Shown in pieces: positions 42,198-49,986 of a stretch of 51,681 bases of DNA (within the stretch, counting starts at the first letter, position 1; the number at the start of each line of letters is the position of its first letter). Position numbers and translations under genes: made by a program. Under the pieces are notes generated by a model, which was not told the origin of the DNA, searched no databases, and saw nothing but the letters and a program-made list of their open reading frames with translations. Source of the DNA: Solirubrobacteraceae bacterium (GTDB taxonomy: Bacteria; Actinomycetota; Thermoleophilia; Solirubrobacterales; Solirubrobacteraceae); the NCBI GenBank assembly GCA_016462625.1, contig JAEMSV010000015.1, forward strand, positions 1-51,681, in the 5' to 3' direction.

Positions 42198-43511
42198 GGC
42201 GTGGATCGCGTGCTGCGGCTCTGTGGCCACGCGCTCGATGCGCGCGCCGAGCTCCCGCAGCCGCTCGTCGATGCGCTCGTAGCCGCGATCGATCTGGCGG
42301 ATGTTGCCGATCTCGGACTTGCCGTCCGCGCACAGCGCGGCGATCAGCATCGCCATGCCGGCCCGGATGTCCGGGGATTCGACGCGCTCACCGCGCAGCC
42401 GGGCTCGGCCCGTGACGATCGCCCGGTGCGGGTCGCACAGCACGATGTCCGCGCCCATGAGCACGAGCTTGTCGGTGAAGATCATGCGGTTCTCGAACAT
42501 CCACTCGTGGATGAGCACCGAGCCCTCGCACTGCGTCGCGAGGGCGACGACGATCGACGTCAGGTCGGCCGGGAACGCCGGCCACGGCCCGTCCTGGACC
42601 TTGAGCTTGTGGTCGCCGAGATCGCGAGCGACCACGAGGTTCTGGCCGCCAGGAACGATCACGTCGTCGCCGTCGAGCTCGCTGCGCAGACCGAGGCGGT
42701 CGAAGGCCAGCCGGATCATCCGGAGGTCCTCGGGATACGTATCCTTGATCCGCATCTCGCCGCCTGTGACGCCCGCGAGCGCCATGAACGAGCCGATCTC
42801 GATGTGGTCGGGGCCGATCGTGTGATCGCACCCGTGCAGGTCTGCGCGGCCGGTGACCGTCAGGCGGTTCGAGCCGATGCCGTCGATCGTCGCGCCCATC
42901 TTCACGAGCATGCGGGCGAGGTCCTGGACGTGGGGCTCGCAGGCGGCGTTGCCGATGACGGTCGTGCCGGGAGTGCGCGCCGCGGCGAGCAGTGCGTTCT
43001 CGGTCGCCATCACGGACGGCTCGTCCATGAAGACGTCACCCGCGCGCAGGCCGCCGGAGGGCGCCTGGAGGTCGATGTCACGCCCGTGATCGAAGCTCGC
43101 GCCCAGGGCGGCGAAGGCGTCGAGGTGCGGATCGAGCCGGCGGCGGCCGATCACATCGCCGCCCGGGGGCGGCATGACCGCGCGGCCGAAACGCGCCAGC
43201 AGCGGGCCGGCGAGCAGGAACGAGGCGCGGATGCGCTCGGCGTGCTCGCGGTCGACCTTGGCGCAGTCGGCGTCGAGGCGATCGGCCTTCAGGGAGACGT
43301 CGTGCTCGTTCAGCCAGTTGACCTGCACGCCCATCGTCTCGAGGATCGAGATCATCGAGCCGGTGTCCTTGATCCTCGGGACATTCCGGATCACGACCTC
43401 ATCCTCGGTCAGGACCGAGGCGGCGAGGATGGGCAGCGCGCCGTTCTTGTTGCCGGCCGGGATGACCGTGCCGGAGAGCGGGGCGCCGCCGTGGATGACG
43501 AACTTCTCCAT
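42195..43511 (-). CDS. murA: UDP-N-acetylglucosamine 1-carboxyvinyltransferase
   Basis: A 438-residue enzyme for the first committed step of peptidoglycan synthesis. Lys22 of the active site is in GNKNGALPILAA, and RASFLLAGPLLARFG and FPADLTSIVVALA match the family. The catalytic loop reads PPGGDVIGRR, so Asp119 replaces the usual Cys (Cys115 in E. coli), the change that makes mycobacterial MurA insensitive to fosfomycin. ATG 43511 gives the standard N terminus; a longer start at 43589 overlaps the divergent gene. It lies 15 nt upstream of hisZ. Confidence 0.97.
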   Translation of the reverse strand: MEKFVIHGGAPLSGTVIPAGNKNGALPILAASVLTEDEVVIRNVPRIKDTGSMISILETMGVQVNWLNEHDVSLKADRLDADCAKVDREHAERIRASFLLAGPLLARFGRAVMPPPGGDVIGRRRLDPHLDAFAALGASFDHGRDIDLQAPSGGLRAGDVFMDEPSVMATENALLAAARTPGTTVIGNAACEPHVQDLARMLVKMGATIDGIGSNRLTVTGRADLHGCDHTIGPDHIEIGSFMALAGVTGGEMRIKDTYPEDLRMIRLAFDRLGLRSELDGDDVIVPGGQNLVVARDLGDHKLKVQDGPWPAFPADLTSIVVALATQCEGSVLIHEWMFENRMIFTDKLVLMGADIVLCDPHRAIVTGRARLRGERVESPDIRAGMAMLIAALCADGKSEIGNIRQIDRGYERIDERLRELGARIERVATEPQHAIHA

Positions 43512-43574
43512 AAGGGGGCGGGGGGCGATTCGAGCGGCGCGGACGTCACCGTCGGCGAGGCTCTGAAGCTCGGT

Positions 43575-43581
43575 TAGGGTA
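43575..43581. promoter_or_regulatory. Symmetric -10 boxes of murA and the HD-domain gene
   Basis: TAGGGT at 43575-43580 on the plus strand ends 7 nt before ATG 43588. On the minus strand TACCCT at 43576-43581 overlaps it and could start murA RNA with a leader of about 58 nt. Confidence 0.4.
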
Positions 43582-43587
43582 CCAACC

Positions 43588-44166
43588 ATGGTGCAGAGGA
43601 TTTCGAGGGACGACGCTCGGTCCCTGCTCCACGAGTGGGTCGAGAGCGAGTCACTCCGGCGTCATTGCGAAGCCGTCGCGACCGCAATGGCCGCGTATGC
43701 ACGGGAAGGCGGACACGACGAGGAGCTCTGGTTCGTCACCGGGCTCCTCCACGATGCCGACTACGAGCGGTATCCCGATCTCGAGAGCGGACACCCCCGC
43801 TTCATCATCGACGAGCTGCGCCTACGCCACGCCCCCGACGAGATGATCACGGCGATCGCCGCCCACGCGCCGATGCTCGGGGTGCCGGCGACGACGCCGA
43901 TGGACCACACGCTGCGCGCGGTCGACGAGCTCTCGGGCTTCCTGGTCGCCTGCGCCATGGTCCGCCCCGGCGGGATCGTCGGGCTGACGCCCAAGTCCGT
44001 GAAGAAGAAGCTGAAGCAGCCGTCGTTCGCGGCCGCCGTGAACCGGGATGACGTGCGAGCCGGCGCCGACGAGCTCGGCGTCGACTTCGACAGCCACGTG
44101 GCCTTCGTGATCGCGGCGCTGGAGGCGCGCGCCGATGAGCTCGAGCTCACCGGCGCCGCCGCCTGA
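43588..44166 (+). CDS. HD-domain metal-dependent phosphohydrolase
   Basis: A 192-residue HD-superfamily hydrolase. The His and HD residues occur in SLRRHCEAVATAM and VTGLLHDADYERYPD, and later conserved His in AAHAPMLG. Related proteins act on nucleotides or phosphoesters; the substrate is not evident. The protein is soluble. It diverges from murA and its ATG palindrome (CCATGG) is shared with an alternative murA start. It converges with the DUF4394 gene with a 2-bp gap. Confidence 0.87.
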   Translation: MVQRISRDDARSLLHEWVESESLRRHCEAVATAMAAYAREGGHDEELWFVTGLLHDADYERYPDLESGHPRFIIDELRLRHAPDEMITAIAAHAPMLGVPATTPMDHTLRAVDELSGFLVACAMVRPGGIVGLTPKSVKKKLKQPSFAAAVNRDDVRAGADELGVDFDSHVAFVIAALEARADELELTGAAA

Positions 44167-44168
44167 GG

Positions 44169-45014
44169 TCAGCCCTTCGCGGGCAGCACGGCCAGCGCGT
44201 CGAGTTTCACGCCGCCGAACAACCCGACGCGGCCCACGGCAGTCGCCGCGCCCGTCGACAGGTCGATCGTGTGCAGGACGGTCGCCTTGCCACCGCGGGG
44301 AATGAACGCCGCGTAGGCGGTGTTGTCCGGGGCGATGTCGAAGCCGGCGCGGTACCCGACCTTCACGCCGAGCGATCCGACCGTCTTCAGCCCGCCGGCG
44401 TTCGGCGGATCCTGGATGACGAGCGCGTCGCGCGCCGCGTCGATGTCGTACAGGGTCGTGCCCGTGGCCGGGTCGGTGTCGGGGTTCGTGTACGCGCTGC
44501 CCACGACGGCCGGGTCACGGCCGGCCGACGCATCCGCCGGGTCGTAGTTCAGCGAGCCGTCCACCGCGGCGGCCTGCCCGGTGTCCGGGAGGAGCCGCAG
44601 GTTCTCGTTGGCGTCCGACGTGACGCGGAGCCGGTCGACGACCGGGTTGACGTCGAAGCCGAAGAACTCGCCGTCCAGTGACGGCGCGAACGCCGCGCCC
44701 ACCGGCGTGCTCACGCCCGAACGGGGGTCGACGACGTACAGGCGACCGGCGTCGGAGAGGGCTTCCAGCTGGCCGGTGGCGGGCCGGACGTCCAGCCCGA
44801 CGACGGACTCGCCGGGACCGAGCCCCCGGATCCGGACATGCCGGGCCAGTGCCGGCCGCTCGGCGGTGAACCGGACGAGCTGATCGCCGTGCGCGACGCC
44901 GACGAGCTCAGTGCCGGCGGGCTTGTCGGGCTTCGTGGCGTGCGCCGCCGGCGCGGCGCCGAGGACCGCGCCGACCGCGCCCGCGAGCAGGGCACAGCGA
45001 GAGAGACGGGACAT
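44169..45014 (-). CDS. Exported DUF4394-domain protein
   Basis: A 281-residue secreted protein. The signal peptide (SRLSRCALLAGAVGAVLGAA, cleaved after AHA near 27) is clear. The mature part is a DUF4394 domain with propeller-like strands: VGLDVRPATGQLEALSDAGR, FGFDVNPVVDRLRVTSDANE, and NYDPADASAGRDPAVVGSAY, the repeating order typical of the family. Function is unknown. An AGGAGG Shine-Dalgarno precedes the ATG at 45014 by 8 nt, one of the few strong ones in the window. Confidence 0.9.
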   Translation of the reverse strand: MSRLSRCALLAGAVGAVLGAAPAAHATKPDKPAGTELVGVAHGDQLVRFTAERPALARHVRIRGLGPGESVVGLDVRPATGQLEALSDAGRLYVVDPRSGVSTPVGAAFAPSLDGEFFGFDVNPVVDRLRVTSDANENLRLLPDTGQAAAVDGSLNYDPADASAGRDPAVVGSAYTNPDTDPATGTTLYDIDAARDALVIQDPPNAGGLKTVGSLGVKVGYRAGFDIAPDNTAYAAFIPRGGKATVLHTIDLSTGAATAVGRVGLFGGVKLDALAVLPAKG

Positions 45015-45112
45015 GTGATGGGCCTCCTGGGGAGTGAAAAACAACCGACGCACACCCCTTCCGACGCCCGGCCCGTGCGGTTCACTGCCTGGCGCGTCGG
45101 CGGCCTGACTGG

Positions 45113-45141
45113 TTGACGAACCCTTCGCGACGCGGCAGGAT
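45113..45141 (+). promoter_or_regulatory. Candidate sigma-70 promoter (TTGACG, 17 bp, CAGGAT)
   Basis: TTGACG at 45113-45118 and CAGGAT at 45136-45141 are spaced by 17 bp upstream of the lactonase-like gene. The leader would be about 33 nt and holds a GGAG. Confidence 0.4.
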
Positions 45142-45181
45142 CCGTCTTTCGCAGTTTTCCTCTTTCCGGAGAAACGCTCCC

Positions 45182-47452
45182 GTGGTATCTCACTTCCGCC
45201 ATCTCGCGTCCGCGTGCTGCGGCGTCCTCATGCTTCTCGCCGTCGGCGCGACGGCGAGCCAGGCCAACGTGGGATCGCTCGCTCGCATGGGCCAGGCGAC
45301 CGGCGCCGGAGGCCTCCGCGCCGTCGCGACCTCACCCGACGGCCGGCACGTCTACGCCGTCGCCCAGGCGGAGTCCCGGCTGATCGCGTACCGCCGCGAG
45401 GCCTCCGGACTCCTGACGGCGATCGACACCGAGACCGACGGCGCAGGCGGCGTCGCGACGCTCGGCGGCGCATTGGCGGTGGCGGTCGCGCCCGATGGGC
45501 TGAGCGTCTACGTGGCAGCCGGCGGCGACAACGCCGTCACCTCCTTCACGCGTGACGCCGTGACCGGCGCACTCACCCTCCAGGGCTGCGTCAACGAGAC
45601 CGGCGCGAGCAGCTGCGACGCGGGCAGCGGCCTGAACGGCGCCGAAGGAATCGCGGTCTCCCCGGACAACACGACGGTCTACGTCACCGCGCCGAACGAT
45701 CACGCGGTGAACATCCTCCCGCGAAATACGTCGAACGGCGACCTCGGCTACGCCGGCTGCGTCACCGATCTCGCCGCGCCGGAGAGCTGCGCGCTGAAGA
45801 CGCAGGGGCTTGCCCAGGCCCAGCAGGTCGTCGTCTCGCCCGATGGCAAGAACGTCTACGTCACGGGCCGCGGCGACAACGCCGTCGTGAACCTCTCGCG
45901 CTCCTCCGACGGCACGCTGACCCCGCGCAACTGCGTCTCGAACACCGGGGGCATGTGCAACAGCGCCACGCCCGGGCTACTGCAGCCGCGTGGGCTGGCC
46001 ATCAGCCCGGACGGCGCGAGCGTGTACGTCGCCGGACAGGCCAACGACACGGTCGTCGCGTTCACGCGGACTGCGCCCGCCGGCGATCTGAACCCGCTCG
46101 ACCTCGAGCAGAACGGCGTCGGCGCCGTCCGTGGCCTGGACGGCCCCGAGGGCCTCGCCGTCTCACCCGATGGCGCGTCGGTGTACGCGGCCTCCGTGGA
46201 CAGCGAGGCGCTCGCCGGGTTCGTCCGCGACGCCGCCGGGCGACTGAGCTTCCAGGAGTGCTTCAAGGACGGCTCCGCCGGCTCGGGCTGTGCTGGAGCC
46301 GAGGGCCTGAACGACGCCAACGCCATCGCCGTCCCGGTCGACGGGACCCAGGTGTTCGTCTCCTCTCGCGGCGACGCGTCGGTCACGATCTTCGCCCGCG
46401 AGATCCCAGCGCCCCCGCCCGGTGGCGGTGGCAGCGGCGGGGACCCGGGCACCCCGGGCGCCGGCGGACCGCCCGGGCCGGGGACGCCGAACACCCCGCT
46501 GATCTGCGTCGGCCTGTGGACGAGCACCTGCGCGGGCTTCCCGCCGCCGTCCCCTGTCCAGACGTGCGTCTCGCTGTGGCAGAACTGCACCGGCTTCGGC
46601 GGAAAGCCGCCCGCCGGGCCGGGGACCATCGACCTCTCCGGCTTCCCGACTTCCGTCACGACGAAGGCCGGATGCGACGAGCGAACGGGCGCCAACCCGT
46701 TCACCGCGAAGCCGCGCCAGGCCCCGGTGACCGGTGGCCCGGCCTCCCGCGACGGGACGACCTGCCTCATCCAGATCCACCTCGAGGGCACCGACCCGAA
46801 CAGCGCCGACGACGTCGCGTACGCCACGCTCGTCCGGCAGTTCAACGCTGAGGTCGACCAGATGAAGGGCGAGCACGTCCAGGGCGTGATCGCCTCGTGC
46901 ACGGGCGTCGACCTCAACTGCCAGCGCGCAACCGAGGTGCTGGCGCTCTTCCTCGCCGACGTCGTCGAGAAGGCCTTCGACGCCGCGAAGCCACCGGGCA
47001 AGCCTGTCGCGATCGTCGCGCTCGATCTACAGCGCGCCAATGCCCTGTGCCAGGGCTCGGTCAACGTTCTGAACTGCACCGAGCTGTTCCGCAAGCTCAA
47101 CGAGTCCATCGGAGACCACCTGCGGCTGCTGAAGGCGCGCAAGGCGGCGCTCGGGCTCGACAAGCCGCGGAAGGCCGCGCCCCGGAGCGCCCCCGGCGTG
47201 GCGACGGCCGCGGCCCGCAAGCGCCTGAAGGTCGTGCTCGGCTCAGGGAGGGCCACACTGACGCAGGGCCGCGCCGGCAAGGTCAAGCTGGTCTTCAGCC
47301 CGCAGGCCAGGAAGATCCTGCGCACCGCTCGACGCCGCGGCATGCGAGCGTTGAAGCTCACGGCGATCACTCGGGCGACGATCGTGCCCGGCGTCTCCGC
47401 CACCAAGCGCACCTCCGTGAAGGTCCTGCTGACGGCGCCGCGCCGGAGGTAG
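45182..47452 (+). CDS. Exported lactonase-like beta-propeller protein with Cys-Trp repeat linker
   Basis: A 756-residue secreted protein. The GTG at 45182 is chosen for its upstream GGAG and the signal peptide that follows (LASACCGVLMLLAVGATASQA). Residues ~25-405 form a YVTN/lactonase-type propeller with repeats of the SPDGxxVYV kind (SPDGRHVYAVAQ, APDGLSVYVAAGGD, SPDGKNVYVTGRGD). A Gly/Pro linker (~410-485) contains two short copies of C-V-x-L-W-x2/3-C-x-G-F at 442-453 and 462-472. A helical region and a Lys/Arg-rich C-terminal beta domain follow. It is probably surface-associated; function unknown. Confidence 0.85.
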   Translation: MVSHFRHLASACCGVLMLLAVGATASQANVGSLARMGQATGAGGLRAVATSPDGRHVYAVAQAESRLIAYRREASGLLTAIDTETDGAGGVATLGGALAVAVAPDGLSVYVAAGGDNAVTSFTRDAVTGALTLQGCVNETGASSCDAGSGLNGAEGIAVSPDNTTVYVTAPNDHAVNILPRNTSNGDLGYAGCVTDLAAPESCALKTQGLAQAQQVVVSPDGKNVYVTGRGDNAVVNLSRSSDGTLTPRNCVSNTGGMCNSATPGLLQPRGLAISPDGASVYVAGQANDTVVAFTRTAPAGDLNPLDLEQNGVGAVRGLDGPEGLAVSPDGASVYAASVDSEALAGFVRDAAGRLSFQECFKDGSAGSGCAGAEGLNDANAIAVPVDGTQVFVSSRGDASVTIFAREIPAPPPGGGGSGGDPGTPGAGGPPGPGTPNTPLICVGLWTSTCAGFPPPSPVQTCVSLWQNCTGFGGKPPAGPGTIDLSGFPTSVTTKAGCDERTGANPFTAKPRQAPVTGGPASRDGTTCLIQIHLEGTDPNSADDVAYATLVRQFNAEVDQMKGEHVQGVIASCTGVDLNCQRATEVLALFLADVVEKAFDAAKPPGKPVAIVALDLQRANALCQGSVNVLNCTELFRKLNESIGDHLRLLKARKAALGLDKPRKAAPRSAPGVATAAARKRLKVVLGSGRATLTQGRAGKVKLVFSPQARKILRTARRRGMRALKLTAITRATIVPGVSATKRTSVKVLLTAPRRR

Positions 47453-47455
47453 AGC

Positions 47456-47791
47456 TCAGGCGCCGGTACGCCAGCGGCCGCCGGCCTTGGCCCACTCCGA
47501 GAGATGCGTCACACCGCAGAACGCGTCGGCGATGCGGTGAGGGCCCCGGTGCCGGACCAGCAGCACCGGCGCGTCATCGAGCGGTTCGGCGCACCACGCG
47601 CACCGGCCCAGCCCGCGGCTCGGCTCGTCGAGCAGCCGACCGGGTTCCCAGTGCGCTCCCTGCATCGCCCACGGCACGACGTGCTCGAGCCGGCAGAACG
47701 AGGCGACGCGCTCGCCGGCGGGCTCCGCGGCGCGGTAGCCGTCGTCGCTCTCCACGTGCGTACCGCACCAACTGCATGTCGAACCGCCCAC
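47456..47791 (-). CDS. Small zinc-ribbon-like protein of unknown function
   Basis: A 111-residue protein. Two metal-site-like groups are visible: CSWCGTHVE with Cys and His at 6, 9 and 12, and CAWCAEP later, with additional Cys/His in FCRLEHVVPWAMQG and DAFCGVTHLSEWAKAGGRW. The two halves look like a duplicated treble-clef or ribbon. GTG 47791 is chosen because a TAGCCT box ends 7 nt upstream; a TTG at 47845 would overlap the divergent dehydrogenase start. I know of no assigned function for it. Confidence 0.75.
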   Translation of the reverse strand: MGGSTCSWCGTHVESDDGYRAAEPAGERVASFCRLEHVVPWAMQGAHWEPGRLLDEPSRGLGRCAWCAEPLDDAPVLLVRHRGPHRIADAFCGVTHLSEWAKAGGRWRTGA

Positions 47792-47798
47792 GACCGTG

Positions 47799-47804
47799 AG
47801 GCTA
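47799..47804 (-). promoter_or_regulatory. Candidate -10 box (TAGCCT) of the zinc-ribbon gene
   Basis: TAGCCT on the minus strand ends 7 nt before GTG 47791; it decides that start. Confidence 0.4.
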
Positions 47805-47827
47805 CTGCTGCCCCCGGCGTTGTCCGG

Positions 47828-47833
47828 TACCTT
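47828..47833 (+). promoter_or_regulatory. Candidate -10 box (TACCTT) of the dehydrogenase gene
   Basis: TACCTT ends 11 nt before the ATG at 47845 with no Shine-Dalgarno between. Confidence 0.3.
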
Positions 47834-47844
47834 CGTCCGTACCA

Positions 47845-48945
47845 ATGACGCTCACGATCACGGTCCTCGAAGGCGACGAAACGGGCCAGGAGCTGCTCGA
47901 CGAAGCGCTCCGCGTGATGGCCCCTGACGTCCTGGGATTCGAGGTCGCGCTCGACCGATACGACCTCTCCCTCGACAAGCGCCGCGAGACGAACAACCAG
48001 ATCGTCCACGAGGCCGCACGTGCGATGCGCGAGAGCGGGTTCGGCATCAAGGCGGCGACCGTCACGCCCGAGGGCAAGGACGACGTCGGCTCGCCGAACC
48101 GGATCCTCCGCGAGGAGGTCGACGGCAAGGTCATCATCCGCACCGGCCGCCGCATCCCCGGCGTCGCCCCCGTCGGCGGCACGCACTTTCCGATCGCGGT
48201 GGTGCGCATGGCCGTCGAGGACGCCTACGGCGCGAAGCAGTGGCGCGAGGGCACCGAGGGCGCGCCCGACGAGATCGCCTACCGCACCGAGAAGATCACC
48301 CGCTCGACCTGCCGCGCCGTCGCCGAATACGCCTTCCGGACCGCCGCGCGCATGAGCGGCAAGGTCTACGGCGGCCCGAAGTGGACCGTCTCCCCCGTCT
48401 ATGAGGGCATGCTCAAGGAGGAGATGGACGCGGCCGCGACGCGCCACCCGGCGGTCACCTACGAGCCGGTCCTCATCGACGCGACCTACGCCGGCCTCGT
48501 CGGAGGCGCGGCCACCGAGCCGCTCGTCATCCCCGCGCTGAACCGCGACGGCGACTGCCTCTCCGACCTCGTCATGCCCATGTTCGGCTCGATCGCAGGT
48601 GCGGAATCCGTCCTCCTCGCGTTCGACGAGAACCTCGAGACCGATGTGGCGATGGCCGAGGCGCCCCACGGCACGGCGCCGTCGCTCCAGGGCAAGGACG
48701 TCGCGAACCCGATGGCGATGCTCCTCTCCTGCGCGGCGATCCTGCACTACGCCGCCGCCGCGGGCCACGCGGGCGCGGAGCAGGGTTCACGCGCGGTCTA
48801 CGAGTCGGTCCTGGAAGCGACCGCCTCGGGCGTGCGGACGTTCGATCTCGGCGGCACCGCCTCGACCTCGGACTTCACGTCCGACGTCGTGCAGCGGATC
48901 AAGACGAAGCTCGAGGTGTGGTCGTCTCTGGGCTCGACGGTGTGA
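47845..48945 (+). CDS. Isocitrate/isopropylmalate-family dehydrogenase
   Basis: A 366-residue beta-decarboxylating dehydrogenase. LEGDETGQELLDEALRV opens the family fold. The substrate-site and metal-binding segments ITRSTCRAVAEYAF, LIDATYAGLV and DCLSDLVMPMFGSIAGA are recognisable, and the nucleotide site AEAPHGTAPSLQGKDVANPMAM is clear. Whether it uses isocitrate, isopropylmalate or another malate derivative cannot be settled by eye. The 3' end overlaps the convergent DUF389 gene by 47 bp. Confidence 0.9.
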   Translation: MTLTITVLEGDETGQELLDEALRVMAPDVLGFEVALDRYDLSLDKRRETNNQIVHEAARAMRESGFGIKAATVTPEGKDDVGSPNRILREEVDGKVIIRTGRRIPGVAPVGGTHFPIAVVRMAVEDAYGAKQWREGTEGAPDEIAYRTEKITRSTCRAVAEYAFRTAARMSGKVYGGPKWTVSPVYEGMLKEEMDAAATRHPAVTYEPVLIDATYAGLVGGAATEPLVIPALNRDGDCLSDLVMPMFGSIAGAESVLLAFDENLETDVAMAEAPHGTAPSLQGKDVANPMAMLLSCAAILHYAAAAGHAGAEQGSRAVYESVLEATASGVRTFDLGGTASTSDFTSDVVQRIKTKLEVWSSLGSTV

Positions 48946-49891
48946 CCGGACGCTTCGCCGCGAGGTGGCGCCGGCGACGTCGCTCATAGAGCCGGCGCTG
49001 GACCAACAGCGTCAGCACCCCTGCGACGAGGAGGCTGACGACGTTCAGCATCAGCTGGAGTTGGGACCCGCGCCAGGACGACCAGTCCCCGTACGCGCAC
49101 GCAACGCCGATGTTCGCCGCGGCCGGGATGGTCGTCACGGAGATCAGCACGCCCACCAGCGCTCCCGACTTCGCGCTGGTCAGTGACATCACGCCGACGA
49201 CGCCCGCGGCTGCAGCGACGATCACGCTGTAGGCGTCCGGGTTGGAGATGATGTCGGCCAGGTTGTGGCTCGCCTCCGTGAACTCATCCGGCATCAGGCC
49301 GCTCGCCCGCCCGAGCACGGTGAAGACGAACGCGACGGTGATCGCGACCGGCAGACCCACCGCCAGCGCGAGCAACGAGCGCCACGCCAACCCAAAGCGG
49401 CGATTGACCACGCCGACGCAGAAGCCCGCGACCGGGCCGAAGTCCGGGCTCACCACCATCGCGCCGACGATCAAGATGGGCGAGTCCAGCAGGATCCCGC
49501 ACGCCGCGATGATCCCCGCCATCGCCATGAAGATCAGCTGAGACCACGACAGCGACGCCCCGTCCGCCGTCCGCGCCTCCACCTCCTCCCAGACGACCGC
49601 GTCGGCCGGCGAGCCGGGCGCGTGACGCACCGCCGCCGCGGCCGCATCCGACAGGATCGACTCCACGCTTTCGACCGAGATCGATCCGTCCTTGTGCACG
49701 CCGAGCGCCTTCAGGTCGTCGACCACCAGCGAGGCGTCCTCAGGCGCGACGTCCGCCAGGATCACGTCGCCCGCCGGCTGCACCGCCGCGCCGGGGAACC
49801 GCGCCACGTTGCACACCGATCGGTTGCCGAGCAGCGTCGTCAGCACTGCGTCCGTCCCCCGCGCGGGGACCACGATCCGGAGGTGCACCAT
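48899..49891 (-). CDS. DUF389-family membrane protein
   Basis: A 330-residue integral membrane protein. The N-terminal ~100 residues form a soluble alpha/beta domain (HLRIVVPARGTDAVLTTLLG, SVCNVARFPGAA); five or six membrane helices follow (from about 120), with the DUF389 pattern DSPILIVGAMVVSPDFGPV and GALVGVLISVTTIPAAANIG. The C terminus is Arg-rich and then Thr/Ser/Pro-rich; this tail is the part that overlaps the dehydrogenase gene. ATG 49891 has a TAGGGT box 8 nt upstream. Function is unknown. Confidence 0.9.
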   Translation of the reverse strand: MVHLRIVVPARGTDAVLTTLLGNRSVCNVARFPGAAVQPAGDVILADVAPEDASLVVDDLKALGVHKDGSISVESVESILSDAAAAAVRHAPGSPADAVVWEEVEARTADGASLSWSQLIFMAMAGIIAACGILLDSPILIVGAMVVSPDFGPVAGFCVGVVNRRFGLAWRSLLALAVGLPVAITVAFVFTVLGRASGLMPDEFTEASHNLADIISNPDAYSVIVAAAAGVVGVMSLTSAKSGALVGVLISVTTIPAAANIGVACAYGDWSSWRGSQLQLMLNVVSLLVAGVLTLLVQRRLYERRRRRHLAAKRPVTPSSPETTTPRASS

Positions 49892-49899
49892 GGCCGCGC

Positions 49900-49905
49900 A
49901 CCCTA
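49900..49905 (-). promoter_or_regulatory. Candidate -10 box (TAGGGT) of the DUF389 gene
   Basis: TAGGGT on the minus strand ends 8 nt before ATG 49891, fitting a leaderless message. Confidence 0.4.
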
Positions 49906-49972
49906 CTCGCGCGGACCCCCTGCAAGATCCCCTGCAGCTCCCCTGATCCGTCCGACGAAAATCGTACCTTCT

Positions 49973-49986
49973 CGAACACGTGTTCG
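49973..49986. promoter_or_regulatory. Perfect LexA-box-like palindrome
   Basis: CGAACACGTGTTCG is a perfect 14-bp palindrome and fits the Gram-positive/actinobacterial SOS box CGAAC-N4-GTTCG. It lies 81 bp upstream of the DUF389 ATG and directly over the GTG of a possible plus-strand frame at 49980. Confidence 0.5.

Noticed and set aside
41247..43577. 776-codon plus-strand frame across hisZ and murA
   Set aside because: Antisense shadow of two certain genes; composition rich in Arg, His and Asp, no recognisable domain.
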